DNA of 64,000 bases from Homarus americanus (Eukaryota > Arthropoda > Malacostraca > Decapoda > Nephropidae): NCBI RefSeq assembly GCF_018991925.1, contig NW_024724368.1:6198652-6262651 (forward strand). Direction: 5' to 3'. The position numbers and the translations under genes were made by a program. Positions 48,910 through 61,689 of the stretch are shown piece after piece (the stretch's first letter is position 1; every line of letters starts with the position of its first letter). The notes beneath the pieces were generated by a model, which did no database searches, was not told where the DNA came from, and saw nothing but the letters and a program-made list of their open reading frames with translations.

Positions 48910-49905
48910 GATTTAAATATTTATAATATATACAACAGTACAGGTATACAGTGACCGCTGAGGCAACAGAGCCACCAAGTGTGTCTCTCTCTCTTTATTT
49001 CTCAACCTGCACGTGAGGCCGAGAGCCACAGGTGAATATAAATAGCTCTTAAAAAAATACAAAATTGTGAGTTTTTGTGTCTAGGAATGTAATTAAGGAT
49101 CTTCACATTCATCCCGTGTTATCCTTGGCGGAGTCCTTGGGTCGGTGAAGATAACTCCCAGGGATGTTGATTAGTGGAGGGCGGTGGTCCATGGGAAGGA
49201 TGGTGGTCCATAGGGAGGATGGTCCATGGGGAGGATGGTCCATGGGGAGGATGGTCCATGGGAAAGATGGCCCACGGGGAAGGTGGTGAAGGTATCTGAA
49301 CTGCCCCGTGGGGCCATCGGCCGCCCTGTCCCGCCGGGCCAACCAACCACTCATTACCACGGCCCCACTGAGGCGTGCCCGCGCCCGACCCCAGGCACCT
49401 ACCTCTTCCTACCTCATGACCGCCGCTTACCCCTACTCATCCGTCAGTGACGCGGCTGTAACCAGTCTCCTGAAGCACAGTACCACACTGACCCTAACAC
49501 ACGAGTCACAGAAACATATAATTTAGATGGGAATTGTAAAGAATAGATGGTCATAGTTGACTCTGAGCCACAGTGTCAGTCAGACCTACGCTACTGATGA
49601 TACGGCCCTCGCCTCCTCCGGCAGGCGGACGTGTGGGTGTTGTGGCGGCCTGGCGTGAACAATGGCCAGGCAGGCGAGGGGTCAAGTGTCTATACTGCAC
49701 CTAGACAAGCTGATTAATTTCTGTGCTGGGTTTTAATGGCTGACGCTGACAGATGCATGGATCACGCCGTGAGGGCACGACCGACCAGCCATGTTAACAC
49801 ACCAGGCCCTGTGTTGACTGTTGTGGCGGCGGTACGGACACTGACTGCACGACGACTGCCAACAATGATACGAAATACTCTATAAGGAAACTCTGATGTC
49901 AGTAA
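48910..49905. other. non-coding, GC-richer stretch
   Basis: GGTCCATGGGGAGGAT repeats (about five) are at 49185-49280, followed by a GC-rich segment 49280-49440 whose frames match nothing I recognise. Confidence 0.45.
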
Positions 49906-49911
49906 CACCGC

Positions 49912-49998
49912 TGGTTTAGGTTAGGTTACGTTAGCACTAAGATATTTAATCATCAGATAAAATAAGTTGGGGTGCCTAATCTTCACGTGATCCCACAC
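49912..49998. repeat. foldback family, right arm
   Basis: GGTTTAGGTTAGGTTACGTT, then TATTTAATCATCAGATAAAA and GCCTAATCTTCACGTGATCC. Confidence 0.8.
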
Positions 49999-49999
49999 T

Positions 50000-50420
50000 C
50001 TTAACATATCCTGAGTAAGGGGCAGATACTAACACCGTACATGACCGTGACGGAGCACCAGACATGTTGTGAGTCTCTACTCCAGGGTGTTGACTCGGGT
50101 CATCTCCGTCACCTCTTAAATCATCTGAGACTTAATTTGGCGTCGTCCCCTTTACCAGGTGATGAAGCTTATTAACAAAACAAACACAGGTTAAAAAAAA
50201 AATTATAGTCTGCCCAAAAACTGCAGCGTTGGAGGGTATGGTGGGTGGGTAGGTGGTGAGTAGGCTGTACGTGGGTGGTGGTAGGTGGCGGGAGTGTGGG
50301 AACGGCCTGGTTGGGACCTTCACTACAAGGGTCGGTGGATCAGGTTGGTCGGGAGCGTCGATATCTTGTTATACCCAGTTGTGGCGGGTATCCTTAATTA
50401 CCTCCCTAGTGCCCACACAC

Positions 50421-50464
<44 letters not shown>

Positions 50465-52440
50465 TACCGCATCTACTGTCAACCAAACCACCGTAATACC
50501 CCCCCTCCTCAAAAGAAAGGCGAAATCCCACACAATTCCCCAAGCATGAGAGCAGTACCACAACACCCTCCCCCTCACCCCCATACACACGCACACAACA
50601 CCAGCGTCACCCCCCCATACACACACGCACACAATATGCTCACCAGGCCATTTTATCAGCCGCCTTATGGTTCAGAATGTAATGATAACCCCATGGGAGC
50701 TCCGACCGTCCACACAATACGCAACCAGTCACTTCAATCAAAGGAACTCTTGGCTGATCGCACATGAATAGTCGTAGTAGAATGGAAAAGAGGGGACAGG
50801 CATGGGAAAGTGTGTGTGTGTGGAAGGGGGATAAGATGGGAAGGTTGGGGGGAGGGAGGTGTGTTTGTGTGGGGGAAAAGAGTGAGGTGTGTGTTTGTGT
50901 GTGTCTATATACATACATGTGTACATCTACTTTCCCACAAGCACATACACACACACATACATACTATTTCCACATACATCACCAAAAAAAAAAAAATCAT
51001 TAATTCATTAGCATACGAAATACTCCACCACAAAGCCCATGTTTAACGCCTTGTATTATTCAGACGTGTGAGACCATACATTAAGCGGGGCACAAAGGAG
51101 GCGAGTGTATGATCACGCGCCACCAACTGCATCGAGTGTATGTATGTATGTATGTATGTATGTATGTCACAGTGAATCAGTTGACACACACACACACAGG
51201 ATAAACAAATAGCTAGCGATTTGTGGGAGAGAGGAAGGGAAAGGAAGAGAATGAGAGGAATGAAGGAATAAATAGAAGAGGATAGGACAGAGAGGGAGAG
51301 ATAGATAGGGGAAGAAAGGGGGGATAGGGAGGGTGGGGTGAAAGTATGAGAGGGATAGTGAGTGTGGGGTGGATGGAGGGAGAGAGGGAGGGAGGGAGGG
51401 AGAGTGATCTGGGCATGAAAATTGTAACACTAGTCAGCTCCCACGGCTCTCACACCTTTCCTCTCCCTGCTTGCTTTATCGCTCTCTCCCACCCTACATC
51501 TCTCTCTCTCTCTCTCCCTTACTCTTTTGTTTATTTGTCTTTACTCCCCCCTTGTATCTGATTGATTGCTCCCCCCTTCTCTTCTCCTTCCTTATCACCC
51601 CATCTGCCTCCTCTTCCCAGGTTTATCACTCCCTACAGTCTGGTATCTATCGGATTATCACCTCTCTCTCTCTCCATTCATCACTCTCTGGTATCATCAC
51701 TCTCTCTCCTCCATTCATCACACAATTTGTTCCTCATTAAGGGTCGAGAAAACACCAATCATTAAATTCTACTTTTTCTTGAATTTAATCGCCTCCTCCT
51801 CCCCCCCTCCTCCTCCTTTACCCCCATCTACCCATTGAACAACAGAAGACCACCCTCCCCTATTAACCCATCCCCTGGCCTTAGTACCCTATTCTTGACA
51901 CTTTTCTATAGGTCTGTTGTTGTTGTTTTTTTTATCAGGTTCTTACTCCTCCCCCTCTTCCTCCTTTCTCTTTATCCCTCGGTTCCATTTTGGATGATGT
52001 CTGTTCTCTTCCAGTTCGCTTGTTATCCACTCCACCTACCCATCCACCCCGCCCACCTTCTTGCTCACTCACCAACCTACGAACCCACCCCACCCACCCT
52101 CTCACCCCCCTCCCCCCATCGTTCCAGTCACTCGCAGGTCCCAATCGGCTACGCCACGGACAATATCGTAGGCGTGGGAACTCTTGTGTGTGTGGGCGGA
52201 GATGGGCGGTGGTGGGCGTTAACTGCTGTCTTGTGGAAGGTGAGGAGGAGATGGAGGGGTGAGATATTGTTGTTATCTTCTTCAGTTCCCCATCATCGGT
52301 TTCTTCTTCTTCTTCTTCTTCTTCTTCTTCTCCTCCTCCTCCAGGGGCACGAGCGTTACGTCAACAACCTGTTCCATCTGTGTATCCCGATAGTCGTGTG
52401 AGCGTCCGAACCACAGCCATTGTTAAGACTACATGAAAGA
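50000..52440. other. non-coding, simple-repeat rich
   Basis: (CA)n at 50416-50461 and 50570-50635; (GTAT)n at 51138-51167; A/G-rich 51235-51405; C/T-rich 51460-51830; (TTC)n at 52302-52331. No gene was recognised. Confidence 0.6.
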
Positions 52441-52449
52441 AAACACACG

Positions 52450-52660
52450 TCAAGGAACAGCTTCGAGTTTTATATTTACTTCAAGGAACAGCTTCGAGTT
52501 TTATATTTACTTCAAGGAGTAGTTTTTCGAGTTCTTTATTTACTTCAAGGAGCAGCTTCGAGTTTTATATTTACTTCAAGGAGTAGTTTTTCGAGTTTTA
52601 TATTTACTTCAAGGAGTAGTTTTTCGAGTTTTATATTTACTTCAAGGAGAAACTTTTAGT
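52450..52660. repeat. ~31-33-bp minisatellite
   Basis: About seven units of TTCAAGGAGCAGCTTCGAG plus TTTTATATTTAC. Two length classes of unit differ by a GTTTTTC insertion. Confidence 0.93.
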
Positions 52661-53059
52661 TACAATAATAATAAACACCGAGTATTCTAAACCATACACA
52701 CATATAAACCACATTAATAACACGTAAGAACGGCTATTAAACCATACATAAACCAAAGAATATGTATATACACGATTATACAAACAAAATACGAACTTGT
52801 ACCTGTATTTAAACATGAGTCAAAAGGGTCACGTGTATTTCCGAGCAACATAGTACAAAGGTTGCCGGTGGGGGGGAAAGCCGCATTATTTTCCTGCCAT
52901 TCAGATATACACAAAACAATTCTGATTGACCAGTCGGGACAATTGATCCTCCGTTCTGATCCTCACTTGGTCCACCCGGCCGAGCTGAACACGGTACAAG
53001 AGATGATTGGTTGATTGGGGCCCAGTATATATTCACTAGGGCCCCCCACTTGTAATAGG

Positions 53060-53205
53060 GGCCACCAACAACTTCCTACCACCACTACCACCATCCTCCT
53101 GCCACCACTACCCTACCACTACTACCATCACCACCACCATTACCCTCCTACCACCACCACCCTACTACCACCCTCCTACCACTACTACCACCACCACCAG
53201 CACAG
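53060..53205. repeat. (ACC)n degenerate tract
   Basis: CTACCACCACCATCCTACCA-type units. Confidence 0.85.
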
Positions 53206-53291
53206 CTTGACACGGTCCCCTCTACATGAGATCATTGTGGCTGTGGGGGTAAATATAGCAGACTAGAGTTTCACGACCTGCTGTGTGATAC

Positions 53292-53344
<53 letters not shown>
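53292..53344. repeat. (CT)n microsatellite
   Basis: About 26 CT units; a GGGA-type tetranucleotide tract follows at 53538-53562. Confidence 0.95.
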
Positions 53345-53346
<2 letters not shown>

Positions 53347-53823
53347 GAGCCAGGATGAGGGTGGTGGAATGGAAATGATAAGGAAGAGGAGGGTGATTAA
53401 AGTGAGTGGGTGGGGCGAGAATGAAATGAATTATGGAATAGGTGGAAGGGATTGGGAGAAGAAAAAGGGAGGAATAGGAGAAAAATAGGGGAGGAAAACT
53501 GGGTATAAGGGAGGATTAGATATTCTCTCTTTCTCTAGGGAGGGAGGGAGGGAGGGAGGGAGACACTACCACCACCACCACTTGTCAACAGTTCTCACGG
53601 GGATGACGTCATAGTAAACACTCCATTGGACGCTCGACACCGTCCTAACATTCGCCCCAGATGAACGATGTCGTGTGGTGTATGTCTCGGGGTGCTACAG
53701 ATTTACGTATTTCATGTACCTACAGTAGTTTCCATGTGGTGGTGATAATAACTAGCTGTAAGGTGATTTAACCGGACTATTTGATATGTAGGATATTTTT
53801 TTCTTAGTGTAGTTACATATTTG

Positions 53824-53961
53824 GGTCACCTGATCTCACATGAAGATTAACCACCCCAATGCTACCTGGTTGGGGAGTTTGGTTGGGTTAGTTTATCGTT
53901 GGGGTGGTTAATTTGTGGTGGTTAATTAAGCAGCTAGGGTGTCTAATCTTCAGCTGGTCCT
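53824..53961. repeat. foldback element, diverged full copy
   Basis: TCTCACATGAAGATTAACCA and CACCCCAATGCTACCTGG on the left, a GTTTGGTTGGGTTAG centre, and GGGTGTCTAATCTTCAGCTG on the right. Confidence 0.75.
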
Positions 53962-55030
53962 CTTGTAATATAATCCTCATTATTATTATCAGTCCTCGGC
54001 TGGATGAATGTTCCTCTATAACTCTCACAACCTTCTTTATACTTACTAATGTTATCTATTGATCCGTTTTTCTTTTTTTGGGTCTTTTCTTGTCTCTTGG
54101 GTTCCCGTCCAGGATCTCCTTCGTCCATTATACTCGGCCATTTTAGTTCTGTCATCCTCATAAATAAATAATAATGTCTTGTACTTTACTTACAGTTTTC
54201 ACCCCCTTCGTATAGTTCGTCGTCTCTTAAAGGTTTTGTTTCAGAATGTAAGTGTTGTCAGTGAAGGCAAGACACTCATATAACACGACCATGGCGCCTC
54301 ACAGGTCACACAACACCTCCGCCAGAGAAGTTCTCACGGTGATTTTTTTTGTGTGTGTGCATAATGTTGGTGAGGCGCCGTAGGACCTCGCCTCAGTCGG
54401 TGTATATTAGCATTCTTCTTCACTTTAATAGCTCGTTTAAATCACTTTTACGGGAAGTGTATAGATGGTGTTGATGCCCCGGGCCGCCCACCTCCCTACC
54501 CTTCTCCTCCACACTGCACGCCCACCATCACCACCACCCCGGGACCCAAGTGTTGCGGGACCCCTTGATGTGGCACGCCCCGCCCCGCTTGCCCCGTCTC
54601 ACACCACACTCGCGCACACTGCTGTAAACGTCCACCATTCATTATTTATTGCCGAGTCGGAATCACTTACACGTTTTTATTACCTGCACGCTTGTAGCAG
54701 ACATCACCACAGAGCATCAAGGGGAAGGTATCGCCACACAACACCTCGTAGGAATGTCTTTATGATACGATGCCGACACAATAACAGCTCCGTTGGCAGC
54801 ATCTTTACGATAAGAGATTTTCTCCTGAACGCCTTGACCTCCTGCCCCCCCATGGTTAGTAGCTCTTCCCTCTCCACCTCCAGTACTGTAATACAAGTGA
54901 CGCTGCCTCTCCTCCTACGCCTTGTCATTACCTCCCCAACTCACACCCATTCCCTATGCAAATACAGTCTTCCGTGAACTCGTCTACATAAACTAAGAGC
55001 CGCCTTAGCATGCCCGCGATCCTCTTCCTT
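53962..55030. other. no recognisable gene
   Basis: GC-rich 54465-54620 and a long plus-strand frame to 54977 without a recognisable domain. The frame is low-complexity and Ser/His/Arg-rich and is not called. Confidence 0.45.
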
Positions 55031-55089
55031 AGTACGTGTGAACATCCTCGGGTCACCACCGCCCATTAGTGAGGCCTTCACACCTGTGT

Positions 55090-55660
55090 TACCTGTGCGG
55101 GTCAACACTCATCACCGCCACTTCTCACGATGCATTACCAGAGGTCAACACACCATCATCACCGCTTTTAAGGCTGCCATGCCGGTGCGGGTCAACATTC
55201 CGGGATGCTCACTGCTTTACATTAGCTCAGGCCATTACGCATGAACTGCATTCCTCACGCTCCTCTCCCGCCACTTGTCAACACTATTAATGTGGTGCTC
55301 GCTGCCTCGCATTAGCACGAGGTCAACATTCTACTCCTGCCGTCGTCCAGCTCAACCGGTAAAGATCAATAAACTTTGTCGTCCCCACTGCCGTTTATTA
55401 CCCGAGGTCAACACCCATAGCTACACTCTTCACGTTCTTATGTCACTACAAATCTACACAATTAATGAAGACCTCGTTGCCTTACACTAACAGAGGTCAT
55501 TGTCTACATCAGCGGGGACCAACACTCTCCTCGTGGCTCCTCTTACCCAGCATCAGCCACACCAATATCCATTACTGCACGGTCTTCACACTCGGGCACC
55601 GGTGCAGGTCAACACTCAACACTGCAAATCACACAACCTCACAGCCTCCTAGGTCAATAA
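55090..55660. repeat. diverged repeat with recurring (A/G)GGTCAACA
   Basis: GGTCAACA occurs at about 55098, 55146, 55189, 55319, 55406 and 55605 and partial forms at 55492 and 55650, each followed by similar C/A-rich text (CACCATCATCACCGC, CTCATCACCGCC). Confidence 0.6.
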
Positions 55661-55695
55661 CCAGCCTCTGGAGCCTTCATACTTTTCTCAGTTCA

Positions 55696-55703
<8 letters not shown>

Positions 55704-55739
<36 letters not shown>

Positions 55740-56257
55740 TCTCAGTCCTTTATTCCTTTGACATGTGCAAATTCTTGGCATGTCCATCTATCTGTCGGTT
55801 AAAAAAAAAAGTCCTGGCCACCACAGTAACGTCTGTTGGCCATAATAGTCTTGGCCACCCAACTGGAGTACCTCCCTGGCTGGCCACACGTCACACAGGT
55901 GTCACCAGGTAACTGCCACCCCCCCTCCCCCTCGCCACCAGGAAGTTCGTTCTGATCCAGCGGCTATATTGACGGCTGATCAGTACGGTGTAGCTAGCCA
56001 GGCAGGTGGTGGAGGGGGTGAGGATAAGGGTAGTGGTGGAGGGGTAGGGGTAGTGGTGGGGAGAGGGTAGTGGTGAGGATAAGGGTAGTGTGAGGGATAA
56101 GGGTGGGGAAAATGGGGAAGATTGTATTGGTACTTTTGGGGATGTAACTCTCCCTCACTCCCTCTCACTCCCTCTCCGCCTCCCCTTCCCCCAGCACCGT
56201 TATGTCCCACTCTTGACAGTTTACTGCTGATAGTCCTTAAGTGGCCACACATCTTCC

Positions 56258-56296
<39 letters not shown>

Positions 56297-56767
56297 AACT
56301 TAACGTATGCCGGGTGGTCAAAGAAGCAAATCTGAATGGATAAAATTTTGTCATTCATGTTCACTGTTGCCATCTATTGGTACAAGTGGCCACCCTATCC
56401 ATCATAGTCACGGACACACACACACACTTTCTTTCGCACTCTCTCTCTCTCACCCCCCACACACATATTTGGTGGTAATCGACTAAATATATTCAATTGA
56501 AAGTAATCATCTAATATACGCAGTCTTGTTCCTCACCCGGAGAAATAAAAGTGAATAAATATGTCCGTATATCAACCTCAATATGGGAGGGCGTGGGAGC
56601 GTCAACTAGCTCTATAAATGCCAGTCCTGATTCACTCACTGACTCACTCCCTGCGAGAATCTTTTTTTTTAACCAGTTCCTGCACTTGTTTTTCTTTTAG
56701 TTCGCAGTGAGTTATTTTTAACATAAATATGGCGTGCTTGTGTGAATAATTTTAAATTGTTTATTTT

Positions 56768-56825
<58 letters not shown>

Positions 56826-57096
56826 ACGTGTACTCGTGTATGTGTTGAGTCATGGGGCAAGGCAACACAAATGGCGCCATTGTTTGTTTAATTAGGCACA
56901 TATTGAATCATTTCTTACTGGTTCAAGACGCCTTTGTTTGAATTTTTCCCCCCGTGGTATTGTTGTACCCTGGGGGAGGTCCGCGACTCACTGGGGACAT
57001 GTTGCTCAGATTAATGACTCTGCTGGTAGTGTTTCAACGACATGGGATCCTTTCTCTCTCTCTCTCTGTCTCCATGGTACGTACACACACACACAA

Positions 57097-57136
<40 letters not shown>

Positions 57137-57170
57137 TTATCACACACACACACACACACTTATCACACTC
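55704..57170. repeat. CA/GT microsatellite cluster
   Basis: (CA)n at 55704-55738, 56263-56292 and 57080-57160; (GT)n at 56770-56822; GGGGTAGGGGTAGTGGT tract at 56010-56110. Sequence between them is unassigned. Confidence 0.85.
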
Positions 57171-57179
57171 AAGTGGCGG

Positions 57180-60100
57180 AAGGTCAACATTTAAGGTCAA
57201 ATTCTTTAAACTTTTAATAATATACACAAATTATTTTTATCTTTTTTTTTTTTGCTAACAGTTCAGGGCCCGGGTGAGTCGACCACCATTACTGTTGACA
57301 ATGTATGACAGTAATTCCGTCTTGTTGCTTGGTGTTGGGGACTGAGGGTAGAGTGTGTTGGGGAGGTGGGAGAGGAAGGGAGGGGGGAAGCTTGAGACCA
57401 ACCCACAGAAACACAGATGGTGTGTGTGTCACTGGTCAAGAGAAACACACAACAGTGAGTGACCTCTGCGTGTGGGACAAGATGGGGGTTGGGGGCGCTT
57501 AGTTGACATCCAGCGTTAGTGTCAGCGTTTCTACCCAGGGCTGACTCATCCCTCCCTCACCACCACCACAAGACACAGCCAACTGTCAACACTTTTATTA
57601 CCACAATTTCTGCCTATGTTACCACAACACTCTTAACTCCAATGGCTGATTTTAACACTTGAGGTCCAACGTAAACATACCGACGATAATTGCATCCAGA
57701 CGTGAAATCGGTGCAGTTTATGTTAGTCTGCCATCATGGTCAGCTGGTGTCATGTTAGTCTGCCATCAAGGTCAGCTGATGTCATGTTAGTCTGCCATGT
57801 ATGTACAAACGATAGTTACTGTGTAATTGTGCGGCCATTTTGAATGTTAGTTTTGTGCCTCGTCTCAAGCCAGAAACAGGATGGATGGACACGAGACGCG
57901 CCCTAAGTCACTCCGCGAAGCAAGAACTCGTAAAGAAAAGAATTAAGCCAGCTACTTATGTACGTTCTTACATCTCCAGTTACGAGGATAATTCAACGTA
58001 GGAACCTTTGAGAATGTGACCCTTGGCGTCCACACCGACCTAACACTTAACTCCTCCGCCCCGGGTGAAGTCTGGGTCATTAATTACAATTTAATTACAC
58101 AAAGACGTACAGTGATAAACCCAGGCTACGTTAAGGGTCATTATCACGGAGTAAATCACCCTCTGAACACCTTTATATCACCTGAGGAGATGTGATCATT
58201 CTTCACCGCCTCCCAACATGGTTCTGTCAACATCTCAGAAAGTCAAATGGATTCAGATTCAGATTTGTCCCTACGCAGCGCTGGGGCTAGTAAATTGCGC
58301 ACCCCCTCTCATCCTATGTAAGATGAAGTTCAAAAGTATTGCAGCGCTCAACAGGGAAGCAGCGGAGTTCATGTTTAACCTCTTTTGATTTACACAATTA
58401 ACAGGCGAGAGTGCCGGAGGAGGCCATAGCTTGTGTTAGCAAGATGGTGACGGCTGGGGACCTGTAGGAAGAGGTCCCGGGGCATGGGAGGATGTAGTGA
58501 GGGAAGGAGGGTAGGACAATGTGAGTCTGGTCGCCCGCAGAGTTTATAGACAGTCTTCACCCTCCCCCCCCCCACGCCCTCACTGACCCGGTCACAAGAG
58601 GGCAAACAGACAAGTCTTGACCTCCCCCTGGACCTCACTGACCCGGTCACAGGTAAACACGGGAGATAAGTTTATGGTATATGTTGAAGGTGTTAAGAGG
58701 GTGAGGGACATAGCAGGTGTTGTTGTGATGGTGTCTGATGAAGATAGTCAATAATATCCTTAGGTGATAGTGATGATAAACTACCCACTTATGGTGATGA
58801 TGTTAGGAGGAAAATTGATAACTGATACGATTTCGATGATGGGGTGAGATTATATGATAACGATTGATGATTTATACCCGCTGATGATGGTGATGATGGT
58901 GACACAGCAGTTGACAACACTTCTAGCCCTCGTCCCCTAGCCTCACATCCTCTACCCCCCCCCAGCCAACCCCCCGGCGTCGTTGGTTTAAGTGTGCCAG
59001 GAAGAGTGTAAGGCGCCAGGCAACGTCTAGTAGTGCTGAGGATAAAAACAACACCACCCTTCCCATGTTAACAGACCATGTGAGACTCCGTGTGAGGGGA
59101 CAATGTGAGGAGGGTGAGTGTGTCTTGGGGTGAGTGTGTCGTGTGGTGAGTGTGTCGTGGGGTGAGTGTGTCGTGGGGTGAGGAAGAGGAGGGTGAGTGT
59201 GTCGTGGGGTGAGGAAGAGGGCGGAGAATCTATAGTTGGATATAATGGGGAGGTGTGTGGTGTGGAGGGGCAATGGAGGAGGAGGGCAATGGAGGAGGAG
59301 GGGCAATGGAAGAGGAGGGCAATGGAGGAGGAGGGGGCAATGGAGGAGGAGGGGGCAATGGACTGTTAAATCACTCACACTGTTCGTCGAGTCTTCCTTG
59401 GTCGTGGGAAAGATATGTGACAACAAACTGAGCTTCATTTTGCGAGTTAAAAATCCTTGATATTTTTTTTTTCTTCCTCCGATTTCAGATTTACAACGAA
59501 GAGAAATATAATATGAGGGTCAGCGATGGTTGAAGTTTGTAAGCATATCAGGAGGGTGATAAGGGGGGGGGGAGGGTCGCATCCAGTTACATATCAAATA
59601 GAGCCCTAGTTTTAAATAAGCCCCTAACCTAACCAATTTAAATAAAGGCTCTATATGAACCAGCTGATAACTTGAGCCTCCGACGAGATAGCAAGCTTCC
59701 ATCACCCGGCTTACCCCTCGGTCTCTCTCACGCTGATAACAGAGACCCAGGACTGATAAGAGAAGAGATAACGAGACGAATGAGAGACACAGGCGTTCAC
59801 TGATTGGTGTACAGACGTGAAGGGAGGTGGGGAGGAAGGGGAGAAGAGTGTTAGTCGTGATTTGTCTGTCGGCGGGAGGGGAGGTAAGCGAGTAGTTTGT
59901 TTACCTAATGTTGGTGGGGTTGGTTGTGTGTACTGAGGGGCCGCGCGTTAATAAATCCCGGGGCTGGGAGAGATTGTTCCTTTCCTTCTGCCCCGTCTCC
60001 GCCCCGTCCCATTCCTCTTACAATGCACAATATGACCCTCTCCTTTCAGCCTGGATCGAGGGCATTTAAAGTGAGAAATCGTACAAGGGGAATGAGAAAT

Positions 60101-60600
60101 ATACAGGTGAAGGATAAGAATGGCTTATAAATATGAGACAAGAAAACGTGAAAAGGACAAATGGAAGGGAAAACACAATGGAAGAGGCACACGAAGAGGG
60201 AGAGGAGGTGGGAGAGGGGGTGGGAAAGGGGGATGAAGATGTGCGTGAAATAAGCTCTTAGCGATGATAACATAGACACGAGTTATTGTGATCCCGGAGG
60301 CAGTAAAACGAACATGGTGATTATAAGACCCCGCTGAGGAACCAATCAAAACACAGGGGGGTGGGGGGGTGCTTTATACCCAAACAACGAGGCGTTACAT
60401 AAACTTTTATATTAACTAACTCACTAACTAAACCTCTCAATAGTTGTTCCTCCTTGTTGGCTTTTGTTGGTATTTAATGAAAGACTCGTTATCCATTACT
60501 GGCCAACACTGTCGAGAATGTTAATGAAGGTGGTGGTAGTGATAGTGGTAATGGTGGTGGTTGTGGTGGTAAGGACTTCGCCAGGCATTACTAAGTCTTG
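57180..60600. other. no recognisable gene
   Basis: It has a GGTCAGCTGATGTCATGTTA duplication at 57725-57800, the dispersed TAAATTGCGCACCCC repeat at 58283-58325, GATGATGGT units near 58730-58910, and a GGAGGAGGGGCAATGGA minisatellite at 59260-59365. Frames have no domains. Confidence 0.5.
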
Positions 60601-60611
60601 TGTAAGTCTCT

Positions 60612-60616
<5 letters not shown>

Positions 60617-60663
<47 letters not shown>
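60617..60663. repeat. (GT)n microsatellite
   Basis: A GT run followed by a CCACTACCACCACC tract at 60725-60795. Confidence 0.95.
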
Positions 60664-60665
<2 letters not shown>

Positions 60666-60959
60666 CAACTTAGAGCCAAGAGAAGACAGAGTGGTGGTGG
60701 AGGAAGGCTGGTTGGTAAGGCTCCCCCACCCACTACCATTACACCACCACTACCACTACCACCACCAGTACCACTACCACCACCACCACCATCTCACACT
60801 GTGGGCGGAGTCTTCCTTCTCTTATCGTCAGGATCTTGATCTCAAAATGTCAAAAGTTGGTTACATTTAATTTTTCTCGTCAGTGGGTGAGGTAAAATAG
60901 CCTCCTGCAATACTGACTTAAACTGAAGCACTAAACTAACATCCAGAAATGGCACCGGA

Positions 60960-61000
60960 AATATACCATGGGAGAAGATTCTTCAGGTGATCCAAATAAT
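60960..61000. repeat. foldback terminal fragment
   Basis: AAGATTCTTCAGGTGATCC only; a small end piece. Confidence 0.45.
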
Positions 61001-61580
61001 GAACTTAAATGTACCTGAGCTTCGTCTACACACACAAACACAGTAAACAAACAGCTCTCATATCACCCTGCCGTTGCTCACAAACAAACTTCCAGACATT
61101 CAATAAGAAAACCAATTAGAAAGTCGAAAAAAAAAGATAAGTCATTTGCAAGACGTTGGACAATAACTTCATCTGATAATTATAGCCAATCACTGCGCCG
61201 CGGGGAGCTCTAGCGGGGGTGAGGGAAAGTGGGGGGGGGGGGGATCCATGGAAAGGGGCGGGGCGGCGGGGGTGAGAGTGAGAGAGAGAGAGAGTCTTTC
61301 ACGACGTCAAATCAACCAAAACCGGTTCTGTGGGTGGCAGTTATTGTCTTTCTCGGTCATTACCACAGGGTTGAGGAGACAGCCCATTCTTGTGCCTCTA
61401 CTACCGAGGTATTGAAAGACTGGTGCTAGCAACGATGGCCCGGCCAGTCACTCGGATATTAATAACATGGTTTGGGGATTTTTCTTCTCATTCATAGATA
61501 GATAGATAGATAGTCACGTGCATTGTTCACACAGGTAAGTATAGTACAGGTAAAGTCACCCCCACCTGATAACAGTATTT

Positions 61581-61688
61581 ATATCACCTGAAGATTAACC
61601 ACCTCACCTACCCCTCCTCCCCCAGGTAGCCTAAGGGTGTCTAATCTTCAGGTGAACAAAACTGGGGTGTCTAATCTTCATGTGATCT
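61581..61688. repeat. foldback element, short full copy
   Basis: TATCACCTGAAGATTAACCA on the left, no GGTTA centre, then GGGTGTCTAATCTTCAGGTG and GTCTAATCTTCATGTGATCT on the right. Confidence 0.8.
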
Positions 61689-61689
61689 A

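Noticed and set aside
54465..54977. 170-codon frame considered as a gene or an upstream fringe exon
   Set aside because: No homology to the fringe N-terminus on either strand, biased composition and no conserved motif.
58390..58650. Minus-strand frame with RVKTVYKL considered as the missing fringe VKT exon
   Set aside because: The residues after VKT do not continue with the FH...RL...TW pattern, and no suitable donor in the right phase leads to exon A.
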